From Thuidium tamariscinum (Eukaryota; Streptophyta; Bryopsida; Hypnales; Thuidiaceae), in assembly GCA_947034885.2 (NCBI GenBank), contig OX344753.2, positions 9,610,001 through 9,674,000 of the forward strand: DNA of 64,000 nt, read 5' to 3'. A model generated the notes under the pieces. That model was not told the origin of the DNA, searched no databases, and saw nothing but the letters and a program-made list of their open reading frames with translations. Below, piece by piece: positions 1 to 10,947 of this stretch (position 1 is its first letter; each line of letters starts with the position of its first letter). The position numbers and the translations under genes were made by a program.

Positions 1-622
1 GAAGCTCACAGTAGACTCTGAAATCCAACGCTGCTGGCTAGACAGATGAACCCCTGCAGCAGCTAAACACACACGACACCGTCGAATCAATTGCACCTGA
101 AATCCGAATTTCGACACGTTTATTGCGCGATGGTGCATTCCGGAGGGAGCTTACGTGAGAAGTCGATTTCTGCGTGTTTTCACCTGTTCCCGGTGCAATT
201 TGGTGAAGAATTGGCTTCGTTTGAGACTTGGGGGGAGTTTTCGGGTTTCTAGGCGTTTTGAGCTGCAGATTGAAGCAATTTCGTCCTGCGCTTGCAAAGG
301 TTAGAGAATCTGCGCCAGGATTAGGGTTTAGAAAGTTTGATATTGTGTATTGTGCAATGGCGCGTGTTTGCAGCTAAGTATTCGAGTTTGTAGTCTTTGC
401 TGATGGAGTTCGCGATTTGAGTCCGATCTGTGGATGGTTTGCGCGGGTGTGTCTTATGACGGTATTACTGTGAGAACAATAAATGTAAACTTCAAGAGGT
501 GCATGGACGTTTCTGGTTCTTTAGGCGAGAGGTGAATGGGTCTTAGGGTTCAGGAGCACGGCGTTTAGGGTTTAGGTTGAATCTGTTCTTATCGATTTGT
601 TTTATTGCGGTTTTTCGAAGAG
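1..622 (+). promoter_or_regulatory. Upstream region / 5' leader of the SNAPC3-like gene, with teloboxes and short upstream ORFs
   Basis: No coding gene is seen here. Two telobox-type motifs (TTAGGGTTTA at 321-330 and TTAGGGTTTAGG at 565-576) lie upstream of the start codon; such motifs are common near plant transcription starts, often of genes for RNA and protein synthesis. If transcription starts early, the leader holds three short upstream ORFs beginning with ATG at 357 (6 codons), 403 (5 codons) and 434 (33 codons, ends 535). The transcription start cannot be placed from sequence, so whether the uORFs are in the mRNA is open. A 5' UTR intron is possible but not demonstrated. Confidence 0.45.
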
Positions 623-2116
623 ATGGGAGCCTCAACTGGGAGCGCAGCACTAGGAGCGCCTGGTGGACCTTTGTCTGTCCCAGGATTCGTCTCCGGGTGC
701 CTGAGCGTGCCAGAGCTGCGATTGTCCTGGCATGCTCTGATCGCGGCTCTTGAATCGGATTCTCGTGCAATTGACGCAGAAGATGATGACGTTGATGATG
801 ACGTTGATGTCACAGTAGAGGATTTGAAGGTTGTCACTGATGCGCAACTAGTCGACAAAGCTTTAGCCGAGGTGCTGGATGGAGCTAACCATAGGCTGGA
901 TGGCGTTTCGAATTCTTGCCCGCTCTTGGAAGATGATCCTCGACGGGCGTCATCTTCTCTAGTTCTGTTCCATCCCAATGGAGTTGGTGCGGTGGAAGGT
1001 CAAGGCGAGGACACGGTTCCAGGAGAGGAACTGCTAGCGTTAATGGACAGCAACAGTACTGTGCCACAGGAAACTGAGAAGAATTCACGGAAGCAGAAAA
1101 AGTGTACAGAGAATCCGAAACGAAAGAAAGGAAGACCTTATGATCGAAGTCGGGGGGCCGGTGCTGCAAACGTGGATGACGCAGCAATGAGAAGAGAGGA
1201 GGCTCTCGTAAGGATGAAACAGTGGAGAGAAGATCAAAGGGATCAGGCAAACCTCCATGCTTTGCGCTTCAAGCGAGAGCGGGAAGCTGCTGATGAAGGC
1301 AACAAAACTCCGCTTCGCAGATGGAGGTTCTTTACTTCTGCTTTGCATTTTCCTACGAAATCTCCAGCAGACCCGGACAGGATGGAGCCGCTCAGCCCCG
1401 ATGAAATTATTTTTGTCGTAGAATTTTATCATAATCAAAGAAAGCATGATAAAATGCAAGAGTTTTTAGTTCTTGGCAGTCAACCTCTGTCAGCTTTACG
1501 GGACCGGCTCTATTGCCTCACTGACGAATTGGCTCGCAAGAGCAATCTCGACACCAAGTCCAGCTACTTCTTGATTGAGGACGTGTTCTATAATGATATG
1601 CGAGACTCAGATGCCAAGGATTACTCCTGGCCTATTCTGCAGTGGGCGGCCGAATCAAGGGAAACAACAGAAATCTGGAACAGAGATCTAGGAAGTAACC
1701 CTCGAGCAGTTATTCCAGCCATACATTCTGAAACTGATCAACTTCCTAATTTCCGTTCCACTGTCATGGACCACACTCGTTTCTGGGACTTACATTTGCG
1801 AGTTGGGGCCCAGTACCTCTACTGTCACCAGGGAGACTGCAAGCACAAAGTTGTCATTCGAGATATTCGACGTGCTCATGCTAAGGATGTGCAGGACGTG
1901 CTTGAGTATCCCGTGCTAAAGTGGCATGCGCGCGCTCGGCACCGCAAGTGCGGCATTTGCAACATTTATCAAGCCCGAAAGGTGACATATGAGGACAAGC
2001 TGGCCCCTGCTTGCCCATCATTCTTTTGTGAGCAGTGCTACTATTTGCTGCACTACGATAAGACTGGCTGTCTTCTTTATGACGATTTCAAGGTATACGA
2101 CTACTATCACGAGTAG
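623..2116 (+). CDS. snRNA-activating protein complex subunit 3-like protein (SNAPC3 / SRD2 family)
   Basis: The product is probably the plant counterpart of SNAPc subunit 3 (Arabidopsis SRD2), a nuclear factor that binds the upstream element of snRNA gene promoters and supports Pol II and Pol III snRNA transcription. The ORF is unbroken; the first ATG is at 623 (497 aa), since the open frame before it has only a TTG. The N-terminal third is low complexity: an acidic patch near residues 52-72, then a Lys/Arg-rich stretch and a basic, possibly helical segment around residues 190-225. The C-terminal half carries the conserved SNAPc3 domain and ends in the family signature LLYDDFKVYDYYHE. A Cys/His cluster that fits the family zinc-binding region includes Cys401, CxxC at 443-446, Cys464 and CxxC at 469-472. 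The protein is longer than Arabidopsis SRD2, mostly from the N-terminal extension. No intron is needed to explain the ORF. The family call is firm; the function is by homology. Confidence 0.88.
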   Translation: MGASTGSAALGAPGGPLSVPGFVSGCLSVPELRLSWHALIAALESDSRAIDAEDDDVDDDVDVTVEDLKVVTDAQLVDKALAEVLDGANHRLDGVSNSCPLLEDDPRRASSSLVLFHPNGVGAVEGQGEDTVPGEELLALMDSNSTVPQETEKNSRKQKKCTENPKRKKGRPYDRSRGAGAANVDDAAMRREEALVRMKQWREDQRDQANLHALRFKREREAADEGNKTPLRRWRFFTSALHFPTKSPADPDRMEPLSPDEIIFVVEFYHNQRKHDKMQEFLVLGSQPLSALRDRLYCLTDELARKSNLDTKSSYFLIEDVFYNDMRDSDAKDYSWPILQWAAESRETTEIWNRDLGSNPRAVIPAIHSETDQLPNFRSTVMDHTRFWDLHLRVGAQYLYCHQGDCKHKVVIRDIRRAHAKDVQDVLEYPVLKWHARARHRKCGICNIYQARKVTYEDKLAPACPSFFCEQCYYLLHYDKTGCLLYDDFKVYDYYHE

Positions 2117-3554
2117 GAGCAGAGGGCTTGAGGTGACTGCGAGGACTTGAGGTGACTTTGCAAGGACAGCGGCATATGAATTGAGGCAGGCATATGGTAT
2201 TTACGTTCCATTGTCTTTTCAGATTAACAATGGCAGGCCGCTCGCTGTTGCATCACAAATTTTTCGTTTCCGAGCGGCAGAGAAGGAGCATGGTATGCTT
2301 TATTGAAAAGACACTCTTGGTGAAGTCACAACGTAGCTGTGCGGCCATACAATTATTAGGGCATTGAAGACGCTGGAATCTATAGCTGGTTTTCCTTGCC
2401 TTCTGTCTTGCTTCTTTTTTCTCTTTTGGAAGATGGAAGGCTGGCATCGTGAGCGAGCACATCAACTGTCAATTATCATCTCTTCACTGAATTTGCTACT
2501 AGTAGCTATCACTAATTTTTTGGACATGTGTGGCCAGGACAATAGACAGTTGCTTGTGCTCGGATGGGAGTATTCAAAAGGGCTGGTATGAGTCCAAAAT
2601 CGATTTGAGAAATCCTTTCATTCCGCCTGTGCAATGCATTTCTCGACTTTTCCGGAACATCGTGCTTTGAAGTGTAAAAGAGATCTATCTGATACAAGTA
2701 TGTAGTGGGACTTCATCCTTGACTCACAAGAGCGTCGGAATGCACCGAATGGGCACTCTCCTGAGGTTGCTTCTGGAATGTACCTCCTACCTTATGGGCT
2801 AAACTTTGGTTCCTTCGATTATGAAAATGTACTGATTCAGAATTAATATGATGAAGTTTCATATGGTTCCATATTTTTGAGAGCCCTGGAAATAAGAAAT
2901 TTGATGTCTAAACCATGTCTCTGTTCAGGGCTGATTTGAGATATACTGTATGTTCACTGTTTTGCTATGGTTTGAGATGCCCAAGTTCAACTTGAGGCTG
3001 CTGATTAAACAGTTTTCTCTGTTATTTGCATTGAGGCCTCATAAAGGCAACTCTTAATCTTGGGTCATTGTCTTGAAAGCTACTGTAGTGTTCTGCCAAT
3101 TTGTACGATAGATCCAAATGAAGTTGCAGCTTTCTACAATATGGTTAGTCTTTGGAGAATCCTTTGGGAATATCTACGTAAATAGTGACTGTCACTTTCA
3201 TTCTCGGCCACTTGCTTCACACGATCCAAAGCCACCTTGGAACGCAAGAATCGGTCAGTTTCAAGCAACTAGTGTGCCGACAATTTTGGTGTGACCAGGT
3301 GCACTTAGTCCATTCTTTGGCAAGATTCAGAGGTCCACATCAGTTAGTATGCCATTGTTACCCACTTGCTCTTGCCTTTCTGCTGATAGTGCAAAATTCA
3401 ATTCAATTTATGTTATGGACACTTAATTTTTCTTGAATGCTCTATCGCTTAGGCATCTGTTACCCCTCAGTGATTGAACTAAAGAGAAGAGTTAGTTTTT
3501 CTTTTTTAAATCATAAGGAATATTAATACCTCCTTAATAATATTTATATCATTG
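2117..3554. other. 3' flank of the SNAPC3-like gene and unannotated intergenic DNA
   Basis: The first few hundred bases presumably hold the 3' UTR. No clear AATAAA signal was seen, which is not unusual in plants. The remaining short ORFs have no recognisable domains and look like chance. No repeat or RNA gene was recognised. Confidence 0.4.
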
Positions 3555-4395
3555 ATTTACTGAATGTAGAATAGGTTATCCATGAGGCCTTTTGTGTTCC
3601 TTTATCTCACTTGTCATCAAAACTTATCCTATAGCCACTTCATTATGAAAGGTAAAATAGGCTATTCTTGCAGCCCTTTATTCCACTTGTCATCAAAACT
3701 TATCTTATAGCCATTTCATTATGAAAGGTAAAATAGGCTATTCTTGAAGCCCTTTGTGTTCTTTTGCCCCACTTGGCACCAAAAACTATCTAGAAGTTCT
3801 TTACTATAGAAGCTAAAATGGGCTATTCTCAATCTCCTTCCCATTCTACCTCACTTATTACCAAAAACTTGTGTAGAGCTACTTCATTATAGAAGGTAGA
3901 GTGATTTATTCTCAAGGCTTTTTCTAGTTCTTTCTCCCACCTACCATCAAAAAGTATTCAATAGCCATTTCATTACAGAATGTAGACTCAATTGTTCCCA
4001 ATCTTTTTCTTGTTCTTCTATCTCATCTATCACCTCCAATTGGCAAGGCCACATCATTATAGAAGGTAAAATAGGCTATTATTGAAAAGTGTCAAGTAAT
4101 CACTTCATTATAGAAGGTAGATTTGGCTATTCTCAATATTCTTCCTCTTCTTCTACCCCACTTGTCACCAACAATTGGCTGATAGCCACTTCACTATGGA
4201 AGGTAGAGTGAATTATTCCCAATCTTCTTTTTGTTCTTCTGTCTCAACCTATCATATCTAATTGGCTTGAAGTGACTTCATTATGGAAGGTAGAGTGGAC
4301 TATTCACGAGCCTTTTGTATTCCTTTGCCCCACCTATTACTTCCAATTGGCCATTGACCACTTCATTATAGAAAGTAGAAGGGCTATCAGGTGAA
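3555..4395. repeat. Degenerate tandem array, unit about 84-86 bp, about 10-11 copies
   Basis: A motif like CATTATAGAAGGTA recurs at 3641, 3717, about 3802, 3885, 3971, 4055, 4106, 4192, 4279 and 4364. The steps are 76, 85, 83, 86, 84, 51, 86, 87 and 85 bases, so one unit is shortened and most are 83-87. A partial copy begins near 3557. Each unit also holds a GGCTATTCTC-like block, a pyrimidine-rich stretch and CCCACTTGTCACCAA-like sequence. Copies are diverged, so the array is old. It has no coding potential. Confidence 0.9.
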
Positions 4396-5000
4396 TGCAT
4401 GAAAGACTAGTACTAATTTGCATCACACTTGGAATGATGAAGTTGTCATTGACTAAAACTTTTAAATTAGTAATTGGATTAACTTGAAATTTTGATTGTA
4501 GATGTCTAACATGACAGTAATTAAATTCCTTGGTTTTCAAAATAATTCAAAAATCATTTTATAATTAGATTTGAACTTAGCAAATTTGTCACACTTTGTA
4601 GTTTAGAGGTTTTTAGTATTGGAGAGTATCCAAAATTAATGATCTAGAGCTGAATTTTTGTGGTTTATTTCCATATTAGGTAGGCATGTTCCTACAAAAG
4701 GGAATTTTTAAAATCACTATTTTCTTTCCTCTAAATGTGTGCTAAGAGGCCTCCCTTGCATGTGCATTTTTGAACATTCAAGATGGTTTTGAGATAATTC
4801 TTTTGGTTAAATCTCTTTATCATAAAGTTCTCCCCAATTCCCAATCTTTAGGTTTTTAAAAAATTCTTTTCCCTATTTTTGCCATTTTAATGAAATTCAC
4901 CATACTTCAACTGAGTCTCTACACATTGGAGTATAGTGACAGTGAGAATGGAATGCATACCGGATTTCATACACCATAGCTTTGCAACATTTATCCCCAA
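4386..5000. repeat. Diverged relative of the 698-bp TIR element found at 6900
   Basis: The start (GGTGAATGCATGAAAGACTA onward) matches the terminal repeat of the element at 6900-7597. Interior segments align in the same order, for example GAGGTTTTTAGTA and the TGATxxxGAGCT block. No matching right terminal repeat was found, so this looks like a decayed or truncated copy. Confidence 0.5.
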
Positions 5001-5028
5001 ATGCCCAAGGCACCAAAATTTGGTGTTT

Positions 5029-5193
5029 GCAAAACTTTGAAGTTAAAGAAAACCTAACCAAATTGTGATTTTTAATAGTTTGTATTTTTGGAGAATTTTT
5101 TTCAAGATTAGGTTTTTGCAAAACTTTGAAGTTAAAGAAAACCTAACCAAGTTGTGGTTTTTAATAGTTTGTATTTTTGGAGAATTTTTTTCA
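5029..5193. repeat. Two direct copies of an 89-bp unit
   Basis: The segment beginning GCAAAACTTTGAAGTTAAAG at 5029 is repeated from 5118 with only a few base changes. The period is 89 bases. The second copy is enclosed by an inverted repeat, annotated separately. Confidence 0.9.
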
Positions 5194-5208
5194 AAAACCT
5201 AATCTTGA
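5102..5208. repeat. Perfect 17-bp inverted repeat flanking the second 89-bp unit
   Basis: TCAAGATTAGGTTTTTG at 5102-5118 has its exact reverse complement at 5192-5208. The arms could pair across a 73-base loop. Confidence 0.85.
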
Positions 5209-5469
5209 AAATTATTGACTATGATTTTTCTATTCAAGATTTTATGCAAGTGTACCCATCGCAATCTTGACTTTCTCTAGTGTTGAGGGCTCTTGGAAAT
5301 GAGCTTCAAATACACTAGGTCTTGAAGAAAAAATCACATTAGAAATTCATTTAAGAAAATTAAAGAGTAGATTTTGAGAATCTACAAATTGATTGGGGTT
5401 ATGCATGTTACTATGGGACCTTTCACCTCATATTTTTCCAGTGACCAACTTTTTAGATTTGACTTGTGA

Positions 5470-5714
5470 AAAGAGGATTGAAAGATTTCACATCACTTTT
5501 GCATTTTTAACACCTTCATGATCGAACATTATAATCTTTCAATTCATAAGTGATTTTTTGGTGTTTTCTTTTTGTAAATGATCTCTAACATGTCTAGTTT
5601 GAATTTGTATAGTTACATTTTTTTTTAATTTGATAAAGCTTATCATAAAATTGACTTTTTGTTCACTTTAGAGCAAATACTTAGAAGCTCAAAAAGGCCT
5701 TGGGCAATTAAGGG
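5470..5714. mobile_element. Possible remnant of the 240-bp TTAA-type MITE (right end preserved)
   Basis: The sequence TTGGGCAATTAAGGG abuts TTAA at 5715-5718; its reverse complement resembles the terminal repeat CCCTTGAGTGCCCA of the elements at 29008 and 30305. An internal block (CATTATAATCTTTCAATTCAT) resembles the related remnants. No left end was found. Confidence 0.3.
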
Positions 5715-5906
5715 TTAAGCATTCAAACTGCGAACTTGAGATCCAACTTTCACAAAGATTCAACAAGTTTCCCTTCTACACATAACATTTAGTAGACCAT
5801 AGAAGGACTGCCTTCCCCTTGGTGAAGTCCCCATCACCTAATTTCATCTGACATTTCTTGGAGTTGCAACTTTAGTTACTGAATGGTGTGGAATACCATT
5901 GGTGTT

Positions 5907-5944
5907 GGATGGAATGGTGTGGGATATTCCACACCATTTCATCC
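5907..5944. repeat. 38-bp imperfect palindrome
   Basis: GGATGGAATGGTGTGG pairs with CCACACCATTTCATCC around a six-base centre (GATATT), one mismatch in 16. A homologous palindrome lies at 10310-10346. A half copy (GAATGGTGTGGAATACCATT) lies just upstream at 5881. Confidence 0.8.
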
Positions 5945-6119
5945 TCTGGGAGTCAGTGTCACAGGCTGCTATAGGATGTAATGTACCATTAAAGTGCTAA
6001 AAACAATCATCAAAATGCAAATTTAAAAAACATTCAAGGTAGATCAAGTTGATGCTCACATTTGGAGCACATCCAATAATGATCAATATATGGAGAAGCA
6101 AGAAATGTTGCACCTTGAG

Positions 6120-6417
6120 CGATGTTTTTTTTTCTAGCGATTTGGTGCAAAATTGCACCAAATTTTTTGGCCTAGTGCCAAGCCTATAGGAAAAAAATAG
6201 TAAAATTTTGGATGAAATTGCTAATAAACTTCAAATTTTTTTTAAATATTGGATGAAATTGTTAAGTAATGGATGAAAATAAAATGATAGATATGTATTA
6301 TGTGCTAATATGATATTTTCTATCCAATATATGGATGAATATTGAGATTTGGAATTCTACAATAAAATGAAATATCACTATTTTGGCACTTCATAAGAAA
6401 TGGAAAAAGAAACACTA
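6120..6417. mobile_element. Diverged hAT-like MITE, third family member (298 bp, 8-bp TSD)
   Basis: The element is flanked by the direct repeat ACCTTGAG at 6112-6119 and 6418-6425, an 8-bp duplication as made by hAT transposases. Its ends and interior resemble the copies at 14963 and 27989: a T-run, then a CTAGCGATTTGGTGC block near the left end and TTGGCACTTCAT near the right end. It is clearly older than the other two. It has no coding capacity. Confidence 0.7.
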
Positions 6418-6899
6418 ACCTTGAGGTTGAAAGTCAGGATGTCAAGAGGTCGCAAAGGGCAAGGAAGGCACCCCTCATCCCACCATCATCCACAAGCGAG
6501 GCAATAAGGGGATCGATTCACTGTGGCCTACTACTAGTGAATGCCCATTGAAAATTTAGGATCTTATTCCCAACTTGGAAGACCTTGGTAGCAAAAATTT
6601 AATCTGTAGACAAATGTAGAAGCCCAAAATAAGTGGTTTACAAAATAGGTCAAAGAGCAAGTAAGTAATGGAACAACTTAAAACAAAACATGAAGTAAAG
6701 CTTTGAAGTCATGGAGGTGAAGTGATCACATAAAACAACTTCCATTGGTAGTGATCATTGTTGAAGGTTAAATTTTGCCATCCCCACAAAATATTGTGTC
6801 ATGAAGAATAGTTTCTTTACAATTCTAGACAAAAGCCTTAGGGAGTTCACTTAGAGTGTCCATATGAGATCACATGCAAATAAAACTTTGGCCCCCCTA

Positions 6900-7597
6900 T
6901 ATGGGTGAATGCAAGAAACACTTGTACTATTTTGTATCACACAACATGTGCTGATTTGTTTTTTGGCCATAAATTTTGTGTTTGAACTTGAAATGACTCA
7001 AAATTTATAAAGAAGGTACTCATGACTATTCTACACTTTGTCTAATTTTTTTTGTAATTTAAAAAAAAAATTAAATATTTAAAAATAGACCGCAATTGAA
7101 TGTCACAAATGCTAATTTGGAGGTTTTTAGTACTATTGAGTACCTTTCTTTTTAATGATTTTGAGCTCAAATTTGGATGACATGGTTTTCTAGTAGACTT
7201 GTAGCTTTATGGCAAGGTATTTCTTAAAAATTTATTTTATGTGGTGCACAAATCTACAAAATGAGCCTCCTTCTACATTTTTTTGGAAATATGTAAAAAA
7301 TGATTATGGTGAATTTTTTTTATGAATAACCATCTTCATAAAGTTTTTGCAAATGGGCATTTTTTTTTTAAATTCCTATTTTTTACTAATTAAAACATTA
7401 AAGTATGTATTTTCTTGAGGTTTGGCACTTTTCAAGTTCTCCTACTTAGATTTTTTAACAAATTTCCTTCAGTGGTTTTTTCATCTTAAAGGTGCTTACA
7501 TTAGTCATATTTTTTTCATTTTTCTAATTTTAAAGTACTCCCAAAAAAATCAGCCAAATGCAACAAATAGTACAAGTGTTTCTTGCATTCACCCATA
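6900..7597. mobile_element. 698-bp TIR element with about 35-bp terminal inverted repeats, likely TA target site
   Basis: The left end TATGGGTGAATGCAAGAAAC and the following CACTTGTACTATTT are mirrored by the right end, nearly without mismatch over about 35 bases. Both sides carry TA (6898-6899 and 7598-7599), consistent with a Tc1/mariner-type target site. The interior is AT-rich and non-coding, so the element is non-autonomous. A diverged relative lies at about 4386-5000. Confidence 0.8.
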
Positions 7598-7600
7598 TAT

Positions 7601-10309
7601 TTTTTGAATTTTAAATAAAATTAAGTAAAAAAATATGAACACATTTTTTTTTTTAATTTTATGTTTTGAATTATTGATATTTTTATTTTTTAATACTTAT
7701 TAGTTACAAATTTTTGAAGTAAAAAGATACATTGTAGAATTGAAAAATAACTTTCACACCCCCATAAAATATAAGGAAAAATTGTCTAAAAAATGAACAA
7801 AAAAATCCTAAAATAACTTTCTATTGAAAGCTCATTTTGAGTTGAATATTGATGCAATGGTCATCTAAATGTGTTCACTATAAATGTTTGAGTTGAAAAA
7901 CATGCCATTTTAGTTCATTTTCAACTTCTTGTAGAAATCATGTCAAATATTATTTTAGTTGGAAATTATGGAAATAGAAACCTATCATTCTTATTAAACA
8001 ATGCTTAAAATTTTAGATTGAAAATATAGTTTATTAGAGACCAATTGTTTGTACATAGTTTGTTGTAGTAGAATTGAGTGCACCCCTCAAGACAAAAGCA
8101 CTGAAAAAATAATTATCACAAAAGTCAATTTTATTGGATGGATTGATGTTCTCTCAAAAAAAAATTTATTCATTTTATTTTAATTAATCCTATAATTAGT
8201 AAGCCCAAAATGCCTCCTTAGAAAACAATTGAAGGTTTAATTATGTTCCTATAATTTCAATTCAAGATTTCAAAATAGATTGGCTTTTAGATAATATAAT
8301 TTTTACATAAATAGATGTTTGGAAACATGTTTGGAAACAAAAGTTATGCCAAATGAAGTTCAAAATAATTGAGTTGTCATGAAATTATAGATTGCCATAT
8401 ACAATACATTGTGTTACCAAAAATGTCAAATAAAACATCAATCAAAATCAACACAAGAGAGTGTAAAAAATACTCTCTCAAGGAATAACATAAACATCTA
8501 TATTCATAAGCGAGGCTATCTTTTACATTATGAAAGGCTAAGAGAATCCAAGAGTGCAAGTGTTAAGAGAAACTTGGCAAGTTTTATTCAAAAAGCTCAC
8601 CACTATAGCCAAGCAAACTCTTACAACAAGAATTGTCTTCTTCAAAACACTCACAAGACTTCACTTGATAAGAATATCAAGTCAAAGAAGCCTCAAGTCT
8701 AGGTACTCCAAACCCTAGTTGATAAGAAAAAAGAGTCAACTTCTAAATGAGGTTCTTATTTTTTAAGTGACTAAGGACTGCCTAAAACGACAATATGGGC
8801 TAAAGAATCCATCCTAATTCAATAGAGGATATGCTATGTCATACTTCAGTAAGAATTCAACATTAGATGCCATGTCACTTGCTAGAGCTTTGACAACCAA
8901 AAAATATATATTTTCTTAGAGATTGTAGTTTTGTTTATATATAAAGAGATTGGTTTATTACATTTGTATAAGTATTGTAAGCTATAGAGCATCTTGCTTT
9001 GTTAGGAGTCATTAACATTTTGTTGGAAGATAAGCATATAGAATTTATTTTTTAATTTATTTTTTATAGTTTTAAAATGGAAAAATTTGCACAAGGTTTG
9101 GTTTGCTTGTTAGAACAATTGAGATTATTTCCCTTCAAGTCCATCTTAAACTATTACTAATTTTTGTTTCCAATCTAGTAGTTCCTACTTAATAACTTTT
9201 TGAAGAATAAGTATCTAAATTCTTGTTTTCAAATTTAAAGAAAAAATTCTCAACTAAGAATTTTTATTATCAAAATTTGTAGCAAGATAAATTTAAAATT
9301 AATGGGATTCAAATTTTTATATTTCAATGTAGCAAGTCAAGAAAAATTCATTTTCTTTACTTTAAATGCAAATATCTTACAATTTTTCTTTTTGAAAAAT
9401 TTTCTATACATTTCCATACATGTCTTATAGAAGATCCTTTGATTAGAAATGTAGAAATCAAATGCTTAGAAATTTTGCTCTTTCATTTAAAAGGGAATTT
9501 TTTAATGTTTTTTTGATGAAAAATTACCTAGGGGCTTTTAATTAGGTTAGGAGGGTGCACTACATGCAAACAAGCCCCTATTATTTGGGGTCTATGTAGG
9601 TGATTTTTTGGGATTTATGGGGGGCTTACTTTACCTAAATTTCTAAAGGGTGCTTATTTCATGTACCTTATCTTTTAGTTGAAATTTTTTTGGATGCTAA
9701 TTTTTTATACTCTATGTTCATTATAAATACAACATATTAGAATGTCATAGAAACAATTGACATACAAATAATTACAATATACTTTATAGATAACACTAAA
9801 TGGTATATTTACAAACTATATTTACAATAACACAAAATCACACCAATTGCAAAAACTAGTATAAAAGCTTGTACCAATGAAGCAATGAAGCAAAAACTAG
9901 TACCATGAGAAAACAATGCACACATTCAATGCAAGTTCAAGTCTAGAAGGCTCAAGGCAATGCACAAAATTGTGGTGTATGAGTTAACAAACACATAATA
10001 CACACCATTAACAAGAAGTTTCAAAAAATGAAGAGTATGACATGTCCAAGGTTCCCATTTTCAAATGCAATAGGACATTGAAGAACTCCAAACTAAGGCC
10101 AATATGATGCTTGTGACTTGTACATTAAAACAACCACTCATTCACTGAACTGAAATGGCCAAAGTATTATTCATTCATCCACAATTTGAATTTGTGCAAC
10201 AAGCAGATGGGATTTCACTCAACCCTAAACTATAAATTCTTACACCTCTATGAATTTGTACAGCGCATGCATAACATTTAATAGCAAAAAGCAGTACTAT
10301 CATTCTCCA
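7601..10309. repeat. AT-rich non-coding DNA containing a diverged dispersed repeat
   Basis: No gene was recognised. Segments at about 8281-8390 and 9060-9540 resemble segments at about 24990-25500 in the same orientation, for example the GGAAACAAAAGTTAT and TTTGCTTGxTAxAACAAT blocks. This suggests an old repeat family that is also present, inverted, at about 53450-54100. Confidence 0.4.
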
Positions 10310-10346
10310 GATGGAATGATGTAAAATATTTCACATCATTTCATCC
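10310..10346. repeat. 37-bp palindrome homologous to 5907-5944
   Basis: GATGGAATGATGTAAA pairs with TTTCACATCATTTCATC around a short AT centre. It aligns with the palindrome at 5907. A further related half, GATGGTGTGGAATATTC, follows at 10355. Confidence 0.75.
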
Positions 10347-10850
10347 CTATGATGAGATGGTGTGGAATATTCTACATCCATTTGTAACTAATAAGTTACA
10401 AGTTGGAAGGCGTCAAAAGACGTCAAAAAATGTAAAAGATAACTATTGGGTTGCAACTAATAGTCATAGACTATCCTAATTAATTGTTAGTGAGTTACTC
10501 TAGTTAAAATATAATGTATTAATAATAGACATGAAAAAAACTTGTGCAACTGCCATGGGTTGGATTAAAATGACTTTGTTGTAGTAGTTGAACATCCAAT
10601 AATCTGTAGATAATTTAATATCAAATTGTAATTAATTTAGCCTGTAAGTCCAATGACTGACTCATAAATTAGAATGAATTGATACATATTATTTTCATAA
10701 ATGAGAATGGATTACACATAATGTGACTCTAACAACTTGAATCCATATAATTCACATATTAGAATGGATTCAAACAAATGATCTAATACTGGATTGTTAT
10801 AACAATAATTTATAAATTATATATGACTTTTTTTCTTTTTGAAAAAAACA

Positions 10851-10947
10851 CAAATGAAATAGAATTTCATTGCAATTTCTTGGCAAACCTTGTAGGTGCC
10901 AATTCTATATTTTTTTCGTGGCTTGCAATGAAATTCTGTTTCATTTG
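10851..10947. repeat. 97-bp foldback: 25-bp arms, 24 of 25 pairing
   Basis: CAAATGAAATAGAATTTCAT at 10851 and onward to 10875 is mirrored at 10923-10947 with one mismatch. The loop is about 47 bases. The arm core (TGAAATxGAATTTCA) is itself palindromic and recurs singly at about 22541, 30269 and 63881. Confidence 0.85.
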
